From: Xylophilus ampelinus
GTDB taxonomy: Bacteria; Pseudomonadota; Gammaproteobacteria; Burkholderiales; Burkholderiaceae_C
Reading direction: 5' to 3'
NCBI RefSeq assembly: GCF_901875635.1
Contig: NZ_CABFMN010000108.1
Span: 1 to 48,055 of the forward strand
DNA: 48,055 bases
Shown: one piece after another, positions 15,159 through 23,537 of the stretch
Layout: each line of letters starts with the position of its first letter
Numbering within the stretch: position 1 is the first letter of the stretch
The notes under the pieces: model-generated
Seen by the model: the letters and a program-made list of their open reading frames with translations, nothing else
The model's database searches: none
What the model was told of the DNA's origin: nothing
Program-made: the position numbers and the translations under genes

Positions 15159-16433
15159 TCAATTGGCCTTGACGGATTCGAAGCCAACGACCTTGCGGTA
15201 GTACTCCCAGAACCCGACGATCGAAGACTCGGTGACGAGGTGGTCGGCGTCGCCGCCGCGGCCTCCGCCCATCGCGATGAAGGATTGCTGGCGGTCGTCG
15301 CTGGCGACGGCGCGCTGAACGATCTCCACCGCCTCGCCGTCCTCCATCGAGATCAGCCCGGCGGGCCCGATGAGGTTGCCCTGCTTGAGGCGGATTCGCT
15401 GCATGTCCGCATCGTCGTCGGCGTAGCCGAACGAGGTCCACACCAGCTCGAAAGCGCCCGGTCCATGCGTCACGATCTGGCGCACCGCCAGCGTGTTGGC
15501 GATCTGCTGCACGATCAGGTTCGGGAACACCGACAGGATGACCAGCGTCACGCCGTCGTCGAACTCGCGCCGACCCGCAAGCAGCGAAGGGTCCTGCAAA
15601 CGGAACTGCGCGTTGAAGCTGCGCATGTACTTGTAGATCTCCTGGTCCTTCTGCGCGTCGTTGCTGTCGGAACTCGCCTGCAGGAGCGAGTGGCGGTGAT
15701 CGGCGTCGAGCGTCACGCCGCCCTTCTGCGACGAGCGGTAGGTGCCGAAGGTGGTGTGGAACAGGTGCAGCAGGCTGGCGTGGTACGGGTCGCGCGTGTT
15801 CTCGGCGTACAGCTTCCAGTTGCCGTGGACGTACTGGCGCAGGTCGCCCAGCACGCGCAGCGGGCGGCGGAAGATCCGTGCCATCTGCGCGACGACCATC
15901 GGACCGAGGTAGTCGGCCAGCGCCGGTGCTTCGGCATCGAAGGTCGCGAACACAACGCCGTGCAGGCGTTCGGCGCGCAGCCGCTGCAGGCCGTGGCGGT
16001 TCATGTCGAAGTCCGCCGGCATGCCGCCCTGGCCCTTAATGCCCTTGCGAAAGGGCACGCCCACCAGCTTGCCGTCGGGCGCGTAACACCACTGGTGGTA
16101 AACGCATTCGAGCGAGCTGCGGTTGCCGCGCAGGTCACGCACCACAAGTGCGCCGCGGTGCGCGCAGCGGTTGACCGTGACGTGCACCGCGCCGTCCGCC
16201 GCGCGCATCACGATCACCGGCGTGTCGCCGATGCGCGTCGTCTTGTAGTCGCCTGACCTGGGGATCTCGGCCTCGAGCGCGACGAACGACCAGTGCGGCC
16301 CGCGGAAGATGCGTTCCTGCTCGAGGCGATAGACCTCGGGGTCGGTAAACACGCGGTACGGCACGCGAAAGCCCGTTTCGGCCTCGCGGGCCGGGGCTGC
16401 TGCAGATGGGCGGGCGGAGGCTTCGTGCATCAT
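15159..16433 (-). CDS. Rieske oxygenase 2, alpha subunit (AndAc/NagG-like)
   Basis: This 424-residue terminal oxygenase has Rieske ligands C90/H92 (CAHRG) and C110/H113 (CVYHQW). Its iron site DPYHASLLH carries D215, H218 and H223. The CVYHQW box, the GNWKLYAEN stretch and the LLHLFHTTFG helix recall the three-component anthranilate dioxygenase (AndAc), salicylate 5-hydroxylase (NagG) and 2-halobenzoate oxygenases. The substrate is therefore probably a benzoate with an ortho substituent or a second carboxylate. Its beta subunit and Rieske ferredoxin lie directly upstream. A PdxA/TphB-like dehydrogenase precedes them, giving a self-contained module apart from the reductase. Confidence 0.88.
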   Translation of the reverse strand: MMHEASARPSAAAPAREAETGFRVPYRVFTDPEVYRLEQERIFRGPHWSFVALEAEIPRSGDYKTTRIGDTPVIVMRAADGAVHVTVNRCAHRGALVVRDLRGNRSSLECVYHQWCYAPDGKLVGVPFRKGIKGQGGMPADFDMNRHGLQRLRAERLHGVVFATFDAEAPALADYLGPMVVAQMARIFRRPLRVLGDLRQYVHGNWKLYAENTRDPYHASLLHLFHTTFGTYRSSQKGGVTLDADHRHSLLQASSDSNDAQKDQEIYKYMRSFNAQFRLQDPSLLAGRREFDDGVTLVILSVFPNLIVQQIANTLAVRQIVTHGPGAFELVWTSFGYADDDADMQRIRLKQGNLIGPAGLISMEDGEAVEIVQRAVASDDRQQSFIAMGGGRGGDADHLVTESSIVGFWEYYRKVVGFESVKAN

Positions 16434-16449
16434 GACGTCGGTCCTTGGG

Positions 16450-16938
16450 CTACAGGGGACGAACCATCAGGCTGTCGATGCGATAGGTGTCAAAGATGAC
16501 GTGCTTCTCGGCAAAGCGGAGCACGCCCTGCTCGGCGACGATGCGATCCACGTACTTGCCGGCGCTGTAGATCGAGGTCTCGCCGTTGCTGCGCGTCTGC
16601 AGCACAGCGTAGTTGCACTGCGCGCGCACCTCGTCGCCGTCGCGCGCGGTGATGCGCAGGTTGCTCAGCAGGTGGCGGTGGTAGTGCAGTCCGTAGATGT
16701 GGGCCTGGCGCAGCGACACCACGCGGTCGACGAGCATGCCCCGACTGTCGCAGTCGATCGCCGCCGCCGGCAGGCCGCGGTCGGCGTTCTCGCGCGGCAC
16801 GACGCGGTAGACGGCGCGCTCGACGAAGAGATCGGGCCACTGCTCCAGGCGGTCGTCGTCGATGATCTCGACGTAAGCGGCGAGCAGTTGCTGCACACGG
16901 AAATGCAAGGCTTCGTCCGACAGTTCACCCAGGATCAT
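16450..16938 (-). CDS. Rieske oxygenase 2, beta subunit
   Basis: This 162-residue small subunit fits ring-hydroxylating dioxygenases of the AndAd/NagH type. Characteristic segments are QQLLAAYVEIIDDDRLEQWP, HYHRHLLSNLRI and QTRSNGETSIYSAGKY. It lies between the ferredoxin (15 bases upstream) and its alpha subunit (16 bases downstream). The tight spacing means the three components of oxygenase 2 are made from one message. Confidence 0.9.
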   Translation of the reverse strand: MILGELSDEALHFRVQQLLAAYVEIIDDDRLEQWPDLFVERAVYRVVPRENADRGLPAAAIDCDSRGMLVDRVVSLRQAHIYGLHYHRHLLSNLRITARDGDEVRAQCNYAVLQTRSNGETSIYSAGKYVDRIVAEQGVLRFAEKHVIFDTYRIDSLMVRPL

Positions 16939-16953
16939 GGCTGCATGCCCCGA

Positions 16954-17310
16954 TCAGCCGGTGGTCGCATCGTCCGCGCAGGTGCCTGCGCCGAGCGCAG
17001 CGAAGACCTGATCGCCTTCGACCTTAACCGGATAAACCTTTAACGCCTTGGTGCACGGGAACGCCGTGACCGCGCCGGTGCGCACGTCGAAGCGGCCGCT
17101 GTGAAAGGGACACTCGATCTCGCAGCCGATGACCTCGCCTTCGGACATCGACGCCGCACCGTGCGTGCAGGTGTCGTCCATGACATAGAAGCCGTCGTCC
17201 AGCCGCACCACGGCGACCGGCTCGCGTCCGTCGACGGCAACCTGAAGGGCGTAGCCGGCCTCGACCTCGTCGGTTCGGGCGATGAAAGTGAACTCCGAAG
17301 CGTCAGTCAC
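16954..17310 (-). CDS. Rieske [2Fe-2S] ferredoxin of the oxygenase system
   Basis: This 118-residue soluble Rieske ferredoxin passes electrons from a reductase to the terminal oxygenase. The cluster ligands are C48/H50 (CTHGAA) and C67/H70 (CPFHSG). The start is GTG at 17310, which gives the usual length of 105-120. A longer frame upstream belongs to another reading frame of the PdxA-like gene. It is the only Rieske ferredoxin in the window. It would serve oxygenase 2 first and could serve the other three. The most likely reductase is the protein at 44209-45429, 27 kb away. Confidence 0.9.
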   Translation of the reverse strand: MTDASEFTFIARTDEVEAGYALQVAVDGREPVAVVRLDDGFYVMDDTCTHGAASMSEGEVIGCEIECPFHSGRFDVRTGAVTAFPCTKALKVYPVKVEGDQVFAALGAGTCADDATTG

Positions 17311-17336
17311 GCGATATCCCAATGCCCTCGCGGGCG

Positions 17337-18359
17337 TCAATGCAGCTGCGGAAAGGCCCGTCCTTCGGCCAGCGAGCCGGCGGTGAGGATGGCGTTGCGG
17401 ATCATGGTGTGGTCGGCGATGCCGCGGCCGACGATGTCGTAGGCGGTGCCATGCGCCACCGTGACGTGCGGATACGGCGGGCCGACGACGATGGCCACGT
17501 TGCCGGCGAACGCGGCCGTCTTGATCGCGATGTGCCCCTGATCGTGGTACATCGCGAGCACGAGGTCGAAGCGACCTTCGACGCACTGCCGGAAGACCGT
17601 GTCGGGGCTGATCGGCCCGGTGGCATCGACGCCGCTGGCCCGCGCGCGCTTCACCCCGGGGGCGATCTGCTCCTCGTCCTCGGGACCTGCCGCGTGCGGG
17701 TTGAAGCCGGCAACGCCGATCCGCGGGGCCGCGATGCCCCACTGCCTTAGCGCGGCGTCGAGCTGGCGCAGCGACGAGGCAATCAGGCGCGCGGTGATGA
17801 GCTGCGACACCTCTCGCAGCGGCACGTGATCGGTGAGGTGCGCGATGCGCAGCGCACCGGAGGCGAGCAGCAGGTAGCTGCGGCCGGGCTTGATCTGCAC
17901 GACGCGGTCGAGCACGCCGGCGCTCTTCATCGCCACCGAACTGATGGGCGCCATCACGGTGGCCTGCAGGCGCCCCGAACGCGCCAGTGCATCGGCCTCG
18001 TCAAGCCACGTTGCGCTGGCCCGTCCGCAGGCGGCGCTGTCCGCGCCGGGCGTGATGTCGGCGGGGTCGAGCGCGCCCGAGTCCAGGATCTCGATGACGT
18101 CACGGCGGCCGGTCAGGCGCTCGGGCGCATCGATGCCGCGCACCTTCAGGCCCAAGCCGCTCTGCGCCACGGCCGTGCGCATCGCATGTGCGCTGCCGAT
18201 CAGCAAGGGCCGGCAGCATGCGTGCAGGTCTCCTTGCGCCCAGGCCTTGGCAACGACCTCCGGACCGACGCCGCAGGGATCACCGATCACGATGCCGATG
18301 GTCGGCCGCGCAGATGACTTGCGACGCGCGGTCTGTGGATTGGGAGGAGAGGCTCGCAT
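17337..18359 (-). CDS. PdxA-family dehydrogenase, TphB-like cis-diol dehydrogenase candidate
   Basis: This 340-residue protein has the PdxA (4-phosphohydroxy-L-threonine dehydrogenase) fold. Motifs are GDPCGVGPE near 26-34 and metal-binding histidines H178 (LTDHVPL), H222 (NPHAAG) and H272 (MYHDQGH). HGTAYDIVGRGIAD follows near 303. PdxA itself makes pyridoxal phosphate, but a close relative, TphB, oxidises and decarboxylates the cis-diol of terephthalate. Placement 27 bases upstream of the ferredoxin, beta and alpha genes of oxygenase 2 argues strongly for the catabolic role, re-aromatising the diol that oxygenase 2 makes. The N terminus carries about 18 extra basic residues. A possible promoter lies 33 bases upstream. 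Confidence 0.82.
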   Translation of the reverse strand: MRASPPNPQTARRKSSARPTIGIVIGDPCGVGPEVVAKAWAQGDLHACCRPLLIGSAHAMRTAVAQSGLGLKVRGIDAPERLTGRRDVIEILDSGALDPADITPGADSAACGRASATWLDEADALARSGRLQATVMAPISSVAMKSAGVLDRVVQIKPGRSYLLLASGALRIAHLTDHVPLREVSQLITARLIASSLRQLDAALRQWGIAAPRIGVAGFNPHAAGPEDEEQIAPGVKRARASGVDATGPISPDTVFRQCVEGRFDLVLAMYHDQGHIAIKTAAFAGNVAIVVGPPYPHVTVAHGTAYDIVGRGIADHTMIRNAILTAGSLAEGRAFPQLH

Positions 18360-18391
18360 GCTGATTCAGAAAAGTCTCGTGATTTTGGCTT

Positions 18392-18419
18392 TTTATAGGA
18401 AAAAACTCCTGCGCATTAA
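18392..18419 (-). promoter_or_regulatory. Possible sigma-70 promoter upstream of the PdxA-like gene
   Basis: The 56-bp gap between the amidohydrolase and PdxA-like genes is strikingly AT-rich for this window. On the minus strand it has TATAAA (18397-18392) as a good -10 and TTAATG (18419-18414) as a weak -35, 16 bp apart. If real, oxygenases 2 and 1 can be transcribed independently of the upstream liv/oxygenase 3 block. Confidence 0.35.
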
Positions 18420-19438
18420 CCCTCAGTCCTCGCCGCGCGGAGTCCGAGCCAGTGCTCGGCGTTCTCCTGCGACAAGCGCCGGCGTGTTGGTCCGTCGAAC
18501 GGCAAGGCGCCCAGCCGTTCGGCGGGGTGACGGTCCATGATCGCGAACGGATAGTCGCTGCCCACCATCACCTGCGTAGCACCGAACGTTCGCACCAAGT
18601 GTTCGATCGCCGTGGCGTCGTAGACCAGATCGTCGACGTAGATGAAGCGCGCCGCTTCGACCGGCGGCACCGCCATCCGCTCGCGCAGCGCGGGGAAGGT
18701 CTCCCAGCCGAACTGCAGGCGCGGCAACAGCATGGCCAGTGTGCCGCCGCCGTGGCTGAAGGCGATGCGCAGCCGTGGGCACGCCTGCAGCGTGCCGCCC
18801 GTCAGCAGCGACGCGGCGGCGAGCCCCACCTCGCCGGGGAAAGCCAGCACCTGCTCCAGGATCGGCGGACCCACGAGGCGTTCCATGCCAGCCGGCCGCA
18901 GCGCATGCACGAACACCGCAACTCCCCAGCGTTCGGCAGCCTGGAAGAACGGCAGCAGACGCGCATCCCCGAGCGCGACGCCGTCGATGTTGCTGCCGAT
19001 CTCCACGCCGGCCAGGCCGAGCCCGTGCACGGCGTGGTCCAATTCCGCGATCGCGCGGTCCACGTCCTGCAGCGGCACCGTGCCGAGGCCGCTGAAACGT
19101 TCGGGCGCGCGCTGCACCATCGCGGCGATCTGCTCGTTGAGGTAGCGCGCCAGCACCTGGGCGTCGTCGCCGTCGAGCCAGTACGACAGCAGTTCCGGCA
19201 TCGGCGAGAGCACCTGCCGGCCGACCTGCATCGCCTCCATGTCGGCCAACCGCACCGCACAGTCCCAGCACTGGTGCGACACGGTCCGGTAGACCCGGCC
19301 GTTGAGCATGACGTGCTGATGGCAGGCGTGCGCCGGCGCCATCGACGGCCAGCGCGCCCCGAGCCGGTGCCCAATGTACGGCGGGAACTCCTCCGGCACG
19401 ACGTGGGTGTGGACGTCGATGATCGTGCTAGCGCTCAT
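18416..19438 (-). CDS. Amidohydrolase-2 family protein, ACMSD/decarboxylase-like
   Basis: This is a 340-residue TIM-barrel metal enzyme of the ACMSD group. It has HTH metal ligands H10 and H12, H178 (FVHALRP), H229 (SHGGG) and the catalytic aspartate D295 (GSDYPF). Members decarboxylate aromatic or ring-cleaved acids without a redox cofactor, for example 2-amino-3-carboxymuconate semialdehyde and gamma-resorcylate, and some are hydrolases. In this cluster a decarboxylase acting on a hydroxylated benzoate or its ring-fission product fits best. The start overlaps the end of the TetR gene by 11 bases. The exact substrate cannot be read from sequence. Confidence 0.85.
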   Translation of the reverse strand: MSASTIIDVHTHVVPEEFPPYIGHRLGARWPSMAPAHACHQHVMLNGRVYRTVSHQCWDCAVRLADMEAMQVGRQVLSPMPELLSYWLDGDDAQVLARYLNEQIAAMVQRAPERFSGLGTVPLQDVDRAIAELDHAVHGLGLAGVEIGSNIDGVALGDARLLPFFQAAERWGVAVFVHALRPAGMERLVGPPILEQVLAFPGEVGLAAASLLTGGTLQACPRLRIAFSHGGGTLAMLLPRLQFGWETFPALRERMAVPPVEAARFIYVDDLVYDATAIEHLVRTFGATQVMVGSDYPFAIMDRHPAERLGALPFDGPTRRRLSQENAEHWLGLRAARTEG

Positions 19439-20105
19439 GGATCACCCCCGCATTCCCGGGCACGCTCGAGCGATAGGCCTGCACGTAGTCGGACAGCATG
19501 CGCTGCCAAAGCCCCAGCAGCCGGGCCACGCGTTCCGGCTCGGGCGCCCAAAGGTTGCGGATGCCGAATCCGCGTACCAAGCTCACAGTGAGCAGCAGCA
19601 GATCCTCCGACGGCTCCGGCGGCAGACCCAACTCCCGCAGTACCCCGAGCCAGGCGCGCTCCACCGGTCGTCGGTAGTCGCGCACGACGCGCTTGCCCGC
19701 TTCCGCGAGCGTCGGATCCTTGCCGCCGGCAATGAGCATGTCCAGACCCACGTAGAAGTATTCGCTGAAGTAGAACGCCTGTGCGTCGCGCAGCAGGGTC
19801 TCGAGCGGGCGGCCGGAACTCTGCGCGGAGGCGGCCAGCGCCAAGCCGTCGCCGAGCGCGACGGAGAACACATGCTCCATCGCCGCCGTGACAAGTTCGT
19901 TCTTGCTTGGGAAGTGGTGCACCTGCGCGCCGCGCGACACGCCGGCACGCCGCGCCACCTCGACGGTGGTGAAGCCGGCGCAACCGCGGTCGCGCAACAC
20001 CTCGAACGCGGCCTCGAGGATGCGCCGGCGCATGCGCTCGCTGCGCTCGACCTGCGTGCTGCGCACGGCCGGGTCGGCCGGCGCCTTGCTTCTACGCTCT
20101 GCCAT
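19428..20105 (-). CDS. TetR-family transcriptional regulator
   Basis: This 225-residue regulator has a TetR N-terminal helix-turn-helix at about residues 26-72, with RILEAAFEVLRDRG and the recognition part VARRAGVSRGAQVHHF. A helical ligand-binding domain follows. It is embedded in the operon, overlapping the MFS gene upstream by 14 bases and the amidohydrolase downstream by 11. Its level therefore rises with the genes it probably represses. Two dyads upstream of livK are candidate operators. Confidence 0.9.
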   Translation of the reverse strand: MAERRSKAPADPAVRSTQVERSERMRRRILEAAFEVLRDRGCAGFTTVEVARRAGVSRGAQVHHFPSKNELVTAAMEHVFSVALGDGLALAASAQSSGRPLETLLRDAQAFYFSEYFYVGLDMLIAGGKDPTLAEAGKRVVRDYRRPVERAWLGVLRELGLPPEPSEDLLLLTVSLVRGFGIRNLWAPEPERVARLLGLWQRMLSDYVQAYRSSVPGNAGVIHER

Positions 20106-21318
20106 CGCTCAGCCTAGACAATCGCCGACCACGCAGCTCGGGTACGCGGGCGGCCAGAAGAATGGCCGCCGAGGACAGGGCCGCGGTGGCCACGTAGCCG
20201 AGCCCCACGCCGCGCCAGCCCTCCACGCCGACCATCGCCGCGGCCAACGGCGGCCCGGCGAGGGCGCCGAGGTTGGAAGCCTGTACCACCAGGCCGTTGA
20301 CCGAACCGAAGTTGCTCCGCCGCGCCGCCACGGCCGGCAGGCAAGCGTATATCGACGCCGGCAGCACGCCTCCGACGAACGAGAACGCGATGCACGAGGC
20401 CAGCCGCGGACCGGCCGCGAGGCCGCCGGCGAAGGCGAGCGCGCCGGTCGCGCCCATTAGCAGGGCCGGCCCCAGCACCAGCAGGAACGGGGCGACGCCA
20501 CGCGACGACAGCCAGCCACCCAGCCAGTTGCCTGGCGCGTTGACGAGGATCACCGCAGCCACCGCGGCGCTCGCACCGGCCACGCCGAAGCCGAGGTCGT
20601 CGTGCAGGAAGGTCGGCAGCCACACCATCATGGCCATCCACTGCAGCGTGTAGACGCCGAAACACGCGCCCAGCAGCCACGGCGCTGGCTCGCGCAACCC
20701 CCCAAGCATCTGCGGCGCCGCCGCGGGCGGCACGGCCGGCGCGGGCATCGCCGCGCGCGAAGCCATCCAGAGCACGGCGCCGCCGGCCGCGCCGAACCAC
20801 CACCCGCCGCGCCAGCCGACGCTCGGCAGCCACAGCGGCGCCGCTAGCAGCATGCACGTCATGCCGAGCGCCATGTAGCTGCTCCACAGACCGAGCGTGA
20901 GCGGCAGGCGTTGCGGCGCCGCCACCTCGCGCAGCAGCGCCGGAACTGCCACGACGACTGCCACGAAGCCGAAGCCTTCGACGATCCGGGCCACGAACAA
21001 GGCCGCAAGTCCACCGCTCGCGGCGCCGAGCAGCGAGCCGGCCGACAGCGCCAGCAGGCCGAAGCCCAGCGCTCGCCGGCGACCGATGCGGTCCGCCAGC
21101 AGGCCGGCGGCGATGCCGACCAGGGCGGCGGTCAGGTTGAACACCGAGCTGATCCAGCCCAGCTGCACGAGGCTCGCGCCGAAAGTCTCACGCAGTGCGG
21201 GGATCGCCGGCGGCAGCTTGCCGACCTGTGTCGCGGCGAAGACGCCGCACAGCAGCAGCAGCGCGATGCGCGGCCAGTCGCTGACCGCGGCTGCGGAGGT
21301 GTCGGCAGCCTCGCTCAC
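20092..21318 (-). CDS. MFS transporter
   Basis: This is a 408-residue major facilitator with about twelve hydrophobic segments and the loop 2-3 signature GLLADRIGRRRALGFG. It lacks the DGFD motif of the aromatic acid symporters. It could be an importer of a related acid or an exporter of an intermediate. The GTG start at 21318 overlaps the SDR stop in a GTGA, and a longer frame is not available. It sits between the SDR of module 3 and the TetR gene, so it is co-expressed with oxygenase 3. Confidence 0.82.
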   Translation of the reverse strand: MSEAADTSAAAVSDWPRIALLLLCGVFAATQVGKLPPAIPALRETFGASLVQLGWISSVFNLTAALVGIAAGLLADRIGRRRALGFGLLALSAGSLLGAASGGLAALFVARIVEGFGFVAVVVAVPALLREVAAPQRLPLTLGLWSSYMALGMTCMLLAAPLWLPSVGWRGGWWFGAAGGAVLWMASRAAMPAPAVPPAAAPQMLGGLREPAPWLLGACFGVYTLQWMAMMVWLPTFLHDDLGFGVAGASAAVAAVILVNAPGNWLGGWLSSRGVAPFLLVLGPALLMGATGALAFAGGLAAGPRLASCIAFSFVGGVLPASIYACLPAVAARRSNFGSVNGLVVQASNLGALAGPPLAAAMVGVEGWRGVGLGYVATAALSSAAILLAARVPELRGRRLSRLSDGRA

Positions 21319-22118
21319 GGCATCGTGCTGCCGCCGTTGACGCTGATGACCTGCCCGGTGACGAACGAGGCCTGCTCGGAGGCGACGTAGCTCACCATCG
21401 AGGCCACCTCGGCCATCTCAGCGGCGCGGCCCATCGGAATGATGCTGACGAAGCGGTCGACCAGCGCCGGGTCCTTGACGTTCAGCTCGACGAGTTGCGG
21501 CGTGCTCACCGCGCACGGCGCCACCGTGTTGACGGTGATGCCGTCGCGCGCGAACTCGCGCGCCAGCCCTGTGGTCAGGCCGTGCGCGCCGCCCTTCGCG
21601 GCGTTGTAGGCGGCGTGGTCCCACAGGCCGCTCATCACCGAGTCGGCGCCGAGCGTGACGACGCGCCCGTAGCGCTGGCGCTTCATCACCGGCAGCGCGG
21701 CGCGGCAGCACCACAACACCGTCCACAGGTTGCGGTCGATGGTGCGCTTGAGCGTCTCGGGCGTGTGCTCGAGGAAGGGCAGGATGACGCCGCCGCCGGC
21801 GTTGTTGACCAGGATGTCGAGTCGCCCGAACGCTTTCAGCGTGGCCGCGACGAGCGCATCGGCGGTGCTCTCGAGCGCCAGGTCGCCGGCCTCGGCGACG
21901 ACCTCGCCGCCGGTGATCTTGCTCACCTGCGCGGCGGCGTCGGCCAGGCCGGCGGTGTCGGCGTCGGCCAGCGCCATGCGGGCGCCGTCGCGCGCCAGGC
22001 GCAGGGCGATCTCCAGGCCGATGCCGCGCGCCGCGCCGGTCACCACCGCCACGCGGCCTTCGTGCGGCTTCGCGCGCGTGGCCCAGGGCGCCGGCTCGCC
22101 ATTCAAGGCGGCATTCAT
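21315..22118 (-). CDS. Short-chain dehydrogenase, candidate diol dehydrogenase of module 3
   Basis: This is a 267-residue SDR. The NAD(P) motif TGAARGIG is at 27-34, NNAG is at about 105-108, and the catalytic S160, Y171 and K175 (YNAAK) are present. It shares the LWTVLWCCRAALPVM helix pattern with BenD-like diol dehydrogenases, which supports oxidation of a dihydrodiol made by oxygenase 3. Its start overlaps the VOC dioxygenase stop in an ATGA, so the order oxygenase, ring-cleavage enzyme, dehydrogenase is one coupled unit. Confidence 0.85.
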   Translation of the reverse strand: MNAALNGEPAPWATRAKPHEGRVAVVTGAARGIGLEIALRLARDGARMALADADTAGLADAAAQVSKITGGEVVAEAGDLALESTADALVAATLKAFGRLDILVNNAGGGVILPFLEHTPETLKRTIDRNLWTVLWCCRAALPVMKRQRYGRVVTLGADSVMSGLWDHAAYNAAKGGAHGLTTGLAREFARDGITVNTVAPCAVSTPQLVELNVKDPALVDRFVSIIPMGRAAEMAEVASMVSYVASEQASFVTGQVISVNGGSTMP

Positions 22119-23023
22119 ACCGTCGCCTCCTCGATCTTGCCGACCTTGCCGAACGCCGGCTTCGGCACGCTGCCCCAGGTGTCGAGTGCCGACGGGTGCG
22201 CCTCGAGCATGCGCGCCTCGCGGGCGCCCTTTTCCGGGAACTCTTCCATGCCGAAGCTGAACTCCAAGGTCATGCCGTCCGGATCGAGGAAGTACAGGAA
22301 GATGCTGCCCGACGGCTTGTGGCGGCCCGGGCCGAACACGATCGGTATCTCGGCCTTGTTCAGCCGGTTCATCGCGACGCCGATGTCGTCGATGTCGCTG
22401 ACCATGAAGTTGATGTGGTTCAGATGGTTGCCGCCGGCCGACTTTCCGATGGCGAACGAGTGGTGCAGCGGGTTGGGCTGGCAGCGCATGAAGGCGAAGC
22501 GGCCTTCCACGAAGTCCGAGATCGCGAAGCCGAGGTTGGCGGTCAGGTAGGCCGCCATCTCGTCGAAGCGCTCGACCGACAGCACCACGTGGCCGAGACG
22601 CACGATCTTCGTCAGCCGCTGCCCGAACGGAATGGCCATCTGCAGCACGCGCGTGTACAGCTCGATCGTCAGGCCAGAGTGGGGCTCGACGAAGCGCAGC
22701 CCGTCGCCCTGCTTGAGCAGCGCGCGCTCTTCGGCGCCGACGTCGTGCACCGCGAGACCGAGGCTGGCCAGATGCTTGCGGGCGTGCTCGAGCTCGGCGC
22801 GACTCTCGAGTTCGAACGCCACGCGCTTGACGCCCGGCTGGCCGGCGGGATAGAGCACGACATGGTGGTGGTCGGTGCCGCACCGCAGGTACGCCGGGCC
22901 GCCGGGCACGCGTTCGGACAGGTCGAGGCCGACCACGTCGGTGTAGAAGGCCGTCGAACGCTCGATGTCGGTGACGTTGAGCGCGACGTAGCCGAGCTTG
23001 CGGTAGCGGAACGGGATGCTCAT
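22115..23023 (-). CDS. Type I extradiol ring-cleavage dioxygenase (VOC superfamily)
   Basis: This 302-residue two-domain vicinal-oxygen-chelate protein would open a catechol-type ring beside the hydroxyls using Fe(II) and O2. The C-terminal domain carries the expected facial triad: H145 (LGHVVLS), H203 (NHLNHINFM) and E254 (DGMTLEFSF). The layout resembles 2,3-dihydroxybiphenyl and related dioxygenases rather than the XylE-type enzyme at 41154. The ATG at 23023 was chosen because GAGGAG stands 7 bases before it; a GTG at 23038 overlapping the beta-subunit stop is the alternative. It follows oxygenase 3, so it probably cleaves the diol made by that module. Confidence 0.85.
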   Translation of the reverse strand: MSIPFRYRKLGYVALNVTDIERSTAFYTDVVGLDLSERVPGGPAYLRCGTDHHHVVLYPAGQPGVKRVAFELESRAELEHARKHLASLGLAVHDVGAEERALLKQGDGLRFVEPHSGLTIELYTRVLQMAIPFGQRLTKIVRLGHVVLSVERFDEMAAYLTANLGFAISDFVEGRFAFMRCQPNPLHHSFAIGKSAGGNHLNHINFMVSDIDDIGVAMNRLNKAEIPIVFGPGRHKPSGSIFLYFLDPDGMTLEFSFGMEEFPEKGAREARMLEAHPSALDTWGSVPKPAFGKVGKIEEATV

Positions 23024-23034
23024 AGACGGGCTCC

Positions 23035-23523
23035 TCACAGCAGGATGCTGACGCGCCCGTGCGGGCGCAGCGAATCGAGATCGAGCACGCAGCGCTTGTG
23101 GCGGATGCGCAGCGAGCCGTCGGCCACGGCGACGATACGGTAGTCGCTGCTGCCGATGTAGGTGTCGGTATGGCCGTCCTTGGTGCGGTAGGTGACGAAG
23201 GCGACCGAGACGCGGCAGCCTGTCGCGTCGGACTCGAGCACGCGCACGTTGCTCACCACGTGGCGCGTCTTCGAGCGTGGGAACTCCGAGTGCGCGGTCT
23301 TCTTGTGCAGTCGCTTGACGCGCTCGTTGAGCCGGTAGGCGTCGTCGGCGATGTAGAACAGGTTGGTCTCGGGCGAGGCGTCGCGCGGCAGATCGGTCGC
23401 CGGCACCTCATAGCGCGCGTCGTCGGTGAACAACGCGAGCCACTCGTCGAGCTTCCAGTCGTCGAGCAGCGAGGCTTCGTAGTAGAGGAAGTCCTCGATG
23501 CGGGAGCGGGTGAAGTCAGTCAT
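23035..23523 (-). CDS. Rieske oxygenase 3, beta subunit
   Basis: This 162-residue ring-hydroxylating dioxygenase small subunit has the family segments IEDFLYYEASLLDDWKLDEW, ALFTDDARYEVPATDL and TRHVVSNVRVLE. The basic-rich stretch RLNERVKRLHKKTAH is typical of this fold. The ATG at 23523 lies 14 bases after the alpha stop. Its end abuts the VOC dioxygenase gene. Confidence 0.9.
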   Translation of the reverse strand: MTDFTRSRIEDFLYYEASLLDDWKLDEWLALFTDDARYEVPATDLPRDASPETNLFYIADDAYRLNERVKRLHKKTAHSEFPRSKTRHVVSNVRVLESDATGCRVSVAFVTYRTKDGHTDTYIGSSDYRIVAVADGSLRIRHKRCVLDLDSLRPHGRVSILL

Positions 23524-23537
23524 GACGGTGCCCTCTT

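Noticed and set aside
17337..18359. Housekeeping PdxA for vitamin B6 synthesis
   Set aside because: It is embedded between a decarboxylase-like gene and a Rieske ferredoxin, with no ksgA or surA neighbours. The TphB-like role fits better, though the motifs alone do not exclude PdxA.
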